11,449 nucleotides of DNA, taken from contig CALJKQ010000174.1 in NCBI GenBank assembly GCA_937973565.1, positions 1 to 11,449 on the forward strand, given 5' to 3'. Positions within the stretch are counted from its first letter, which is position 1, and every line of letters starts with the position of its first letter. Positions 6,386 through 11,449 of the stretch are shown here, in pieces. Below the pieces are notes generated by a model that saw only the letters and a program-made list of their open reading frames with translations, had not been told where the DNA came from and made no database searches. This stretch comes from an uncultured Saprospiraceae bacterium. GTDB taxonomy: Bacteria; Bacteroidota; Bacteroidia; Chitinophagales; Saprospiraceae. A program made the translations under genes and the position numbers.

Positions 6386-6937
6386 TTATAGCAATCCTTC
6401 AAAATGTTGCTGATCTTCTTTGAGACTGTTGGAAAAGGTTTCGTAAACATCGAGAAATTCCTGCCTCGTCTTTTCTATTTTCTCTTCAGAAGAGGCTATT
6501 TCAGCTTGCAATCCGGCAATTTTCTCTTCCATGATCTTGATTTCCTGCTCCAGTTGAGCGATTTTGCTTTGATGGGACACTATCTGATCACGGGTCTTGC
6601 CAATGCTGTTTTTCGGTTCTTCTACCTGTGTCTCAATTTGTTTTTTAAGGGTCTCAATGAATTTGTCGCGCTCATTGTTGACGATAGCCTGGTAAGAGTG
6701 AATCGAGGTCAGCAGATTTTGTTTGTCAAGACCCATGGTTGAAGCAGTTGCATAGGCTGATTTCACAGCTGTAATTTCATCCATGTTCATAGCCATAAGG
6801 TTCTTCACAGATTGCTTAAACCTCAGGTAATCCAGACCGGATTCGTGTTTATTCCTGATGGCCTGAAGCATAAAATTGACCATTTTTTCGTTCAATCCTT
6901 CTTTGAGATCAAACAGCGTAGCAAGCTCAATTGTCAT
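6386..6937 (-). CDS. Helical/coiled-coil protein, partner of the PspA-like membrane protein
   Basis: This is the first gene of the operon. It encodes a 183-aa cytoplasmic protein with no signal peptide or membrane helix. Residues 1-88 form a compact, probably all-helical domain with a distinctive block, GLDYLRFKQSVKNLMAMNMDEITAVKSAYATASTMGLDKQNLL. Residues 112-175 are a strong coiled coil (IAQLEQEIKIMEEKIAGLQAE). The N-terminal block matches my memory of an unnamed Bacteroidota family of about this length, but I cannot attach a domain name. The stop at 6386 lies 54 bases before the PspA-like start, and the shared promoter element is at 6954-6961. The coiled coil next to another long coiled-coil protein suggests that the two products bind each other. 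Function is unknown; a regulator or co-polymer of the PspA-like protein is a reasonable guess. Confidence 0.78.
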   Translation of the reverse strand: MTIELATLFDLKEGLNEKMVNFMLQAIRNKHESGLDYLRFKQSVKNLMAMNMDEITAVKSAYATASTMGLDKQNLLTSIHSYQAIVNNERDKFIETLKKQIETQVEEPKNSIGKTRDQIVSHQSKIAQLEQEIKIMEEKIAGLQAEIASSEEKIEKTRQEFLDVYETFSNSLKEDQQHFEGLL

Positions 6938-6953
6938 AAATTTCCATTTTTTA

Positions 6954-6961
6954 CAAATTTA
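6954..6961 (-). promoter_or_regulatory. -7 promoter element TAAATTTG for the PspA-like operon
   Basis: On the minus strand TAAATTTG fits TAnnTTTG exactly and ends 16 bases before the ATG at 6937. It would give a very short leader. No TTTG is seen at the -33 position. Confidence 0.5.
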
Positions 6962-7128
6962 CAGCATCATCAGTCATTTTTACCGGTTTTTTCGAGCAAC
7001 GGACCTAAATGAAGGATTAAAAAAGTGATTTTATGACTTTATTGCACAAACTGTAGTTTTCGGACCCTATTATCGCCATTCCATCCGTTATTACATGCAA
7101 TTTTTCATCATATAAAACGGGAATTGAG

Positions 7129-7136
7129 TATATTTG
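7129..7136 (+). promoter_or_regulatory. -7 promoter element TATATTTG for the TPR/outer-membrane protein pair
   Basis: TATATTTG fits TAnnTTTG exactly. It lies 27 bases before the ATG at 7163, and the leader between is AT-rich. The rest of the 225-bp divergent region 6938-7162 shows no hairpin, repeat or small gene that I can support. Confidence 0.5.
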
Positions 7137-7162
7137 TCGGGTTTTTTATAATATATATTTAA

Positions 7163-10100
7163 ATGAAATACTGTATTTTAAGTTTTCTTTTGGGGATTTG
7201 CTGGGGATTGACTGCACAGCTGCCCGCTTATGACAGCCATGGTTGGAAAGAACATCTTTCCGTAATGGCTTCGATGGAAAATGAACTTTATGGAAACGCC
7301 CGTTTACAACTTCTCAATGCCGAATTTATTCAAAAAAGACCTGCTTTCCCTGATCCGGAAAGGACAACCTATATACAAAACAATGAAGAAGTAATGGCTT
7401 CACTTAGGTTAAATGCTCCTGACGCAGAGATGCGTTTGGTTAAGTGGATACAAAGTCAGTACAACAAGCCGGGAAGCTTCCAGGCCATTCTGGAACTCGC
7501 TTCTTATTACTACAACAATGGCAGGTACGACGACGCTATTACTTATTACGATAAAATCAAAGATTACAATGAGCTATCCGATCTGGAATTGAGCGAAATG
7601 AGTTTTAAGAAAGGATACTGCTATTTTGTCAACAAGCAATTTGGACATGCTAAAACCGCTTTCAGCAAAACCAGAGAAATCAGAGACATTTACTTCCACC
7701 ATACCAACTACTACTATGGCATGTGTCAATACTTTGAAAAGGATTACACCGGGGCAGTGGAAAGTTTTAAAAGAGCATCCAACTCGCCCGACTATGCAGG
7801 ACACATCCCTTATATCATTACTCAAATTTATTTTGCGCAGAAAGATTTTGATAAACTCATTTCTTATGGTGAGCACAAGATTGGAGACAAAAACACAGAC
7901 AACCTCAAAGACATACGGCTACTGCTTGGGCAGGCTTATTTTCTAAAGAATGATTATAAAAGAGCGCTGCCTCATTTGGAATTTTATGAGTCCAGAACAG
8001 AAAAGTTAAGCGCCGAAGAATTTTATCAACTGGCATTTTCTCAATACAAGCTGGACAACTGCGAAAAAGCCAAGTCCAATTTTTTGGAATTAAGCAATCT
8101 GGACACCAGGATGGGTCAGATGGCCAACTATTATCTGGCAGATTGTTACATTAAGCTCAACGACCGAAACTCAGCGAGATCGGCATTTCGAAAAGTGGCA
8201 GCAATGTCATACGATAGTGGCATGCAGGAAGAGGCCCGATTCAATTACGGTAAAATATCTGCTGAATTGGGCTCTGAACGAGAAGCTATAAATGCTTTGG
8301 TAGAGACAGGTGTAGGCTCCAGATTTTTTAACGAAAGTCAGGAGATCATAAACGACATTCTTGTCAATTCTACAGATTATCTCAACGCTTTGAGAATCAT
8401 CGAAAGCCTGCCAAAGGCAAGCGACAAAATCAACAAGACCTATCAGATGATAGCGTTCAGACAAGCCCTGCAATACCTTGAAGATGGCAATGTAAAAGAA
8501 GCAGGATCCATGCTTGATAAGTCATTGACACACAATAAAGATCGAAGTTACTACTGCCAGGCACTTTTCTGGAAAGGCAGGCTGGCATATGATGCAGGTG
8601 ATCTGGCTGCCAGTATTCAATTTTTAGATCAGTATTTTGAGGCATCCAATGGTGTTAGCGATTTGCCGGCTGAAGCTGCCCAATATATGGCACATTATAT
8701 CCAGGGTTACAATTTCTTAAAAACGAGGCTTTATAAAAAAGCGGAACTACAATTTAAAAATACTGTTGTGGGCATCAACATCGTTAGGGAAAACTTAAAA
8801 AATGATTTTATCCTCAACCGGATTTTGCCCGACGCATATATCAGAGCAGCAGATTGTATGTTCAGACAAAATCAATACGAAGGTGCACTGGACTTTTATG
8901 GACAAGCCATAGCGAGAAAACAGGGAGCTTTTGTCTATGCTCAGTATCAAAAAGCACTCATCCACGGTCTGTTGAAAGAACCCCAACAAAAAATAAAAGT
9001 CCTCTTAGGGATTACACAAAACCACCCTTCATCTGAGTATGCCGATGATGCAACATTTCAGCTGGCTGAAACCTATATGGAAGACCAGCGTCTGGACACG
9101 GCATTGCTGTACTATCAACAAGTAGTCAAACAGTTTCCGGCGCAATCTATGTACATCAATCCTGCGAGACTCAAATCAGGTCTTATTTATTACAATAAAG
9201 GAGATAATCAAAGGGCCCTTTCAGAATACAAAACTGTGATGAAGTCCAATCCTTCCCCGTCAGACAGAATAACCGCACTGGCTGCTATCGAAGAGATTTA
9301 TGTCGATAAATTGGCTAATTCCAAAAGTTACTTAAAATACCTGGATTCGTTGCCGGCAACAGAAAAAGGATCGATGTCACTGGATTCATTGAGCTATCAT
9401 CTTGCCATGAATATATTCAACAATGGTCAATATGATGCTTCCGCCGAAGCTTTCACTGAATACCTCAACACTTTTCCCATAGGATATTATAAAAATGATG
9501 CTCGTTATTACAGGGCGGAAAGCAACAATGTCTTGAAAAATTATCCTGCCTCTTTGCAGGATTATGAATCCATTATCCTGGATGGAGATTGCCGGTATGC
9601 TCAAAAGTCAATTTTTAAGGCTGCCTTAATTGCGTATCACTATACTGAGGATTTCACCAAGGCATTGAAATACTACAAAATGAGTGAAACCGTGGCAGGG
9701 GATGTAGCAGATATTTTTCAGGCACAGTTCGGAGCCTTGAAGAGTGCTTTCAGGCTTGCCGCTACAGAAGAAATTTTGGTCTACGGTAAAAAGGTAATCG
9801 CGAATACCGCAGCCACCAAAGATGAAAGGGCATCTGCCCATTACTACCTGGCAAAGACGTATTTAAAAAACAATGATACAGAAAATGCCCTGCCATCCCT
9901 GCTGTATGTAGATCAAAACAGCGGCAACAACCAGGCAGCTGAAGCGAGATACTTACAGGCAGAAATTTTATTCAATCAGCAAAAGTGGGATCAGGCCGAG
10001 CAACAATGCAATTACGCCAATGAAAAAAATGGCAACTATCCCTTTTGGATTGCCAAAAGTTTGATATTGCTATCGGATATCTATTACCAAAAAGATGACC

Positions 10101-10276
10101 TGCTGAATGCAAGAGCTGCCATTGAAGCCGTATTGGAAAACTTTACAGAAGATAAAACAATCGTACAGGCAGCCAATGAAAAACTCAATAGAATTAAAGT
10201 AAAGGAAGCCGAAAACAACAGGATTAAAAACAACAACGAACCATTCGATCTCCAGAAAAAAACCAAAAACGATTAA
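7163..10276 (+). CDS. Secreted 1037-aa tetratricopeptide-repeat protein
   Basis: This is a large exported TPR scaffold. A signal peptide covers residues 1-19 (ILSFLLGICWGLTAQ), with likely cleavage next to the TAQ. From about residue 105 to 1020 the chain is almost wholly TPR-like helical pairs. Examples are ELASYYYNNGRYDDAITYYDKI (near 112-133), YYYGMCQYFEKDYTGAVESFKRA, FQLAETYMEDQRLDTALLYYQQV and HYYLAKTYLKNNDTENALPSLLYV. Several units show the CpoB/YbgF- and BamD-like pattern of about 37 residues, with the A..Y..GDY..A...Y signature. The C-terminus ends in a lysine/asparagine-rich tail (EAENNRIKNNNEPFDLQKKTKND). It is periplasmic or outer-membrane associated. It is followed after 4 bp by an outer-membrane barrel gene, so a shared complex is likely. 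Specific function is unknown; TPR proteins of this size usually act as binding scaffolds. Confidence 0.9.
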   Translation: MKYCILSFLLGICWGLTAQLPAYDSHGWKEHLSVMASMENELYGNARLQLLNAEFIQKRPAFPDPERTTYIQNNEEVMASLRLNAPDAEMRLVKWIQSQYNKPGSFQAILELASYYYNNGRYDDAITYYDKIKDYNELSDLELSEMSFKKGYCYFVNKQFGHAKTAFSKTREIRDIYFHHTNYYYGMCQYFEKDYTGAVESFKRASNSPDYAGHIPYIITQIYFAQKDFDKLISYGEHKIGDKNTDNLKDIRLLLGQAYFLKNDYKRALPHLEFYESRTEKLSAEEFYQLAFSQYKLDNCEKAKSNFLELSNLDTRMGQMANYYLADCYIKLNDRNSARSAFRKVAAMSYDSGMQEEARFNYGKISAELGSEREAINALVETGVGSRFFNESQEIINDILVNSTDYLNALRIIESLPKASDKINKTYQMIAFRQALQYLEDGNVKEAGSMLDKSLTHNKDRSYYCQALFWKGRLAYDAGDLAASIQFLDQYFEASNGVSDLPAEAAQYMAHYIQGYNFLKTRLYKKAELQFKNTVVGINIVRENLKNDFILNRILPDAYIRAADCMFRQNQYEGALDFYGQAIARKQGAFVYAQYQKALIHGLLKEPQQKIKVLLGITQNHPSSEYADDATFQLAETYMEDQRLDTALLYYQQVVKQFPAQSMYINPARLKSGLIYYNKGDNQRALSEYKTVMKSNPSPSDRITALAAIEEIYVDKLANSKSYLKYLDSLPATEKGSMSLDSLSYHLAMNIFNNGQYDASAEAFTEYLNTFPIGYYKNDARYYRAESNNVLKNYPASLQDYESIILDGDCRYAQKSIFKAALIAYHYTEDFTKALKYYKMSETVAGDVADIFQAQFGALKSAFRLAATEEILVYGKKVIANTAATKDERASAHYYLAKTYLKNNDTENALPSLLYVDQNSGNNQAAEARYLQAEILFNQQKWDQAEQQCNYANEKNGNYPFWIAKSLILLSDIYYQKDDLLNARAAIEAVLENFTEDKTIVQAANEKLNRIKVKEAENNRIKNNNEPFDLQKKTKND

Positions 10277-10280
10277 CAAC

Positions 10281-11449
10281 ATGAAACGAAATAGAATATA
10301 TTTTTCAGCAGTTTATCTTTTTTGTCTGATCGCTTTGTTCACCGTAAAAGCAACGGCTCAGGAACTTCCGGAAGAGAAGCAGGAGATTATCAAAAGTTTT
10401 GAGGCACAACTGGAAGAAGCCAGAATGATTGAAATGGCGCCTGAAATAAAACCCATATTGCCTGTCAAAAAGAAATACAATTACAATGTGACCATTCTTC
10501 CTTTGGATATCAGCTACCCGGAACCTGTGATCAAACCCATTGCAGCGGACGCTGACCTTCCGTTTGAGAACCATACTTTTTTTACCCGCCTTGGTTATGG
10601 CAATGTCAAAAACCCATCAGCTGATCTGAGTTTTTACAAGACAGATGCTTATCAATTTGACCGATACATCAATGTTTCATACAAGGGTTTTGACAATAGC
10701 ACAAAAGTCACCAATCAAAAACTCAATGACGTATCCACGGTTGCGGGTATTCGTTATAAAATCAAGGAAAACTGGCAGATCAATGCCGGTGTAAATGGGT
10801 CGTATAAACAGAATCCTATGTATTTTATTTATGCTGATCCTCTTGCAAATACTGACCGGAATATTTTCAGAGCAGGATTCAAAGCAGAGGTTCTCCATGA
10901 AACCATTTCGGAGGATGATTTGGATTTTGCCCTGAGTACATCTTATTCTGTTATTAATGTTTCCAATCCCGATGTCAATGAAGGTATGTTCGACCTGCAA
11001 ACCAAGGTGTCTAAAAACCGGGGCAACTGGAAGCTCACCTTTCCGGTGCAGTTTACGGGAGTGCTACAATCAAATATCAGCGATCTTTATTCAATCCGAT
11101 TTGTACCTGAGTTAAAGTACTCCAGAACCAAATGGCACCTGACAGCAGGGGCAGCCATTTACTATGATGCAGATGAAAAAACAGTGCCATGGCCTCAGCT
11201 AACTTTCGATTATGCCTTGTCCGGTAAGAACCTGCACATTTTTGTGGGCAGCAAACTCAGAGTGGAGGCCAATCATCTTCACCGGATCACAGCAGAAAAT
11301 CCATGGCTTAATCCCAACTTGCCAAAGTTGTCCAATTTCCTGGGCAAAGAAATTTATGGAGGTGTAAGAGGAGAAGGACACATACTGGGCTATGAACTAG
11401 CAGGCGGATATGTAAACGGGCGCAATTGGGATCAGTTCAACAACTTGAC
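10281..11449 (+). CDS. Outer-membrane beta-barrel protein, C-terminus beyond the window (partial)
   Basis: The frame from ATG 10281 stays open to the last base, giving 389 codons plus two bases. A signal peptide fills residues 1-26 (YLFCLIALFTVKATA, cleavage before QE). Residues 30-90 are a polar/proline-rich periplasmic stretch (EIKPILPVKKKYNYNVTILPLD, IKPIAADADLP). From about residue 95 on, alternating amphipathic beta-strands with aromatic ends suggest a barrel: FFTRLGYGNVKNP, YQFDRYINVSYKGF, VAGIRYKIKENWQINAGVNGSYK, WHLTAGAAIYYDADE and LHIFVGSKLRVEANH. No plug or TonB box is clear, so I call it a barrel and not a TonB-dependent receptor, although related barrels are often annotated that way. 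It begins 4 bp after the TPR gene stop and is probably translated with it. The lost C-terminus means strand count and full length are unknown. Confidence 0.8.
   Translation, partial: MKRNRIYFSAVYLFCLIALFTVKATAQELPEEKQEIIKSFEAQLEEARMIEMAPEIKPILPVKKKYNYNVTILPLDISYPEPVIKPIAADADLPFENHTFFTRLGYGNVKNPSADLSFYKTDAYQFDRYINVSYKGFDNSTKVTNQKLNDVSTVAGIRYKIKENWQINAGVNGSYKQNPMYFIYADPLANTDRNIFRAGFKAEVLHETISEDDLDFALSTSYSVINVSNPDVNEGMFDLQTKVSKNRGNWKLTFPVQFTGVLQSNISDLYSIRFVPELKYSRTKWHLTAGAAIYYDADEKTVPWPQLTFDYALSGKNLHIFVGSKLRVEANHLHRITAENPWLNPNLPKLSNFLGKEIYGGVRGEGHILGYELAGGYVNGRNWDQFNNL

Noticed and set aside
6404..6742. 112-codon plus-strand frame opposite the coiled-coil partner gene
   Set aside because: Rich in Phe/Leu, as expected from the reverse complement of a Glu/Lys-rich coiled coil; no other support.
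7626..7946. 106-codon plus-strand frame inside the TPR gene
   Set aside because: It lies in an alternative frame of a clear TPR region and has Ser/Thr/Pro-rich nonsense-like composition.
10305..11381. Minus-strand frames within the outer-membrane barrel gene
   Set aside because: The plus frame from 10281 is open to the window end with a signal peptide and barrel strands, so the minus frames are shadows.
1..11449. CRISPR arrays, insertion sequences, tRNAs, rRNAs, phage or defence genes
   Set aside because: No regularly spaced repeats, transposase motifs, cloverleaf folds or defence-domain signatures were seen; genes are tightly packed housekeeping and envelope genes.

Overview
The window looks like ordinary chromosomal DNA of a Bacteroidota bacterium, most plausibly from the Saprospirales/Chitinophagales side of the phylum. 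The signs are a base composition near 40% GC, no strong Shine-Dalgarno sequences before start codons, and repeated copies of the Bacteroidota -7 promoter element TAnnTTTG just upstream of genes. Gene content fits: a PD40/TolB-type lipoprotein, a YgiM-style SH3 plus NlpC/P60 protein, a Bax-inhibitor-1 protein, and a giant TPR protein paired with an outer-membrane beta-barrel. The order-level placement is inference. I see no mobile element, CRISPR array, tRNA or rRNA.

Layout, left to right. Positions 3-254 are the 3' end of a gene cut by the window edge, possibly Spo0M/arrestin-like. Four plus-strand genes follow: a PD40 beta-propeller lipoprotein (285-1367), an SH3+NlpC/P60 protein whose catalytic cysteine is replaced by lysine (1462-2241), a small two-helix membrane protein (2251-2544) and a TruC-type tRNA pseudouridine synthase (2541-3332). 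The last three are tightly packed. The tail of truC overlaps, tail to tail, a minus-strand four-helix membrane protein (3264-3809). Behind it lies a minus-strand Bax-inhibitor-1/YccA gene (3939-4682) with its own hairpin terminator. The gene for ribosomal protein L19 (rplS, 4892-5239) stands alone with its own promoter and a bidirectional terminator.

Positions 5315-6937 hold a minus-strand two-gene operon. A 183-aa helical/coiled-coil protein comes first. It is followed by a 338-aa protein in which two N-terminal membrane helices are joined to a long PspA/IM30-like helical region. This pair is the best candidate here for a poorly described system, possibly a membrane-remodelling or membrane-stress module of the PspA/ESCRT-III type.

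After a 225-bp divergent promoter region, a plus-strand pair fills the rest: a secreted 1037-aa TPR protein (7163-10276) and, 4 bp later, an outer-membrane beta-barrel protein that runs off the window (10281-11449+). The two are probably co-translated parts of one cell-envelope assembly. Much of the window therefore concerns the cell envelope, with two translation-related genes (truC, rplS) among them.
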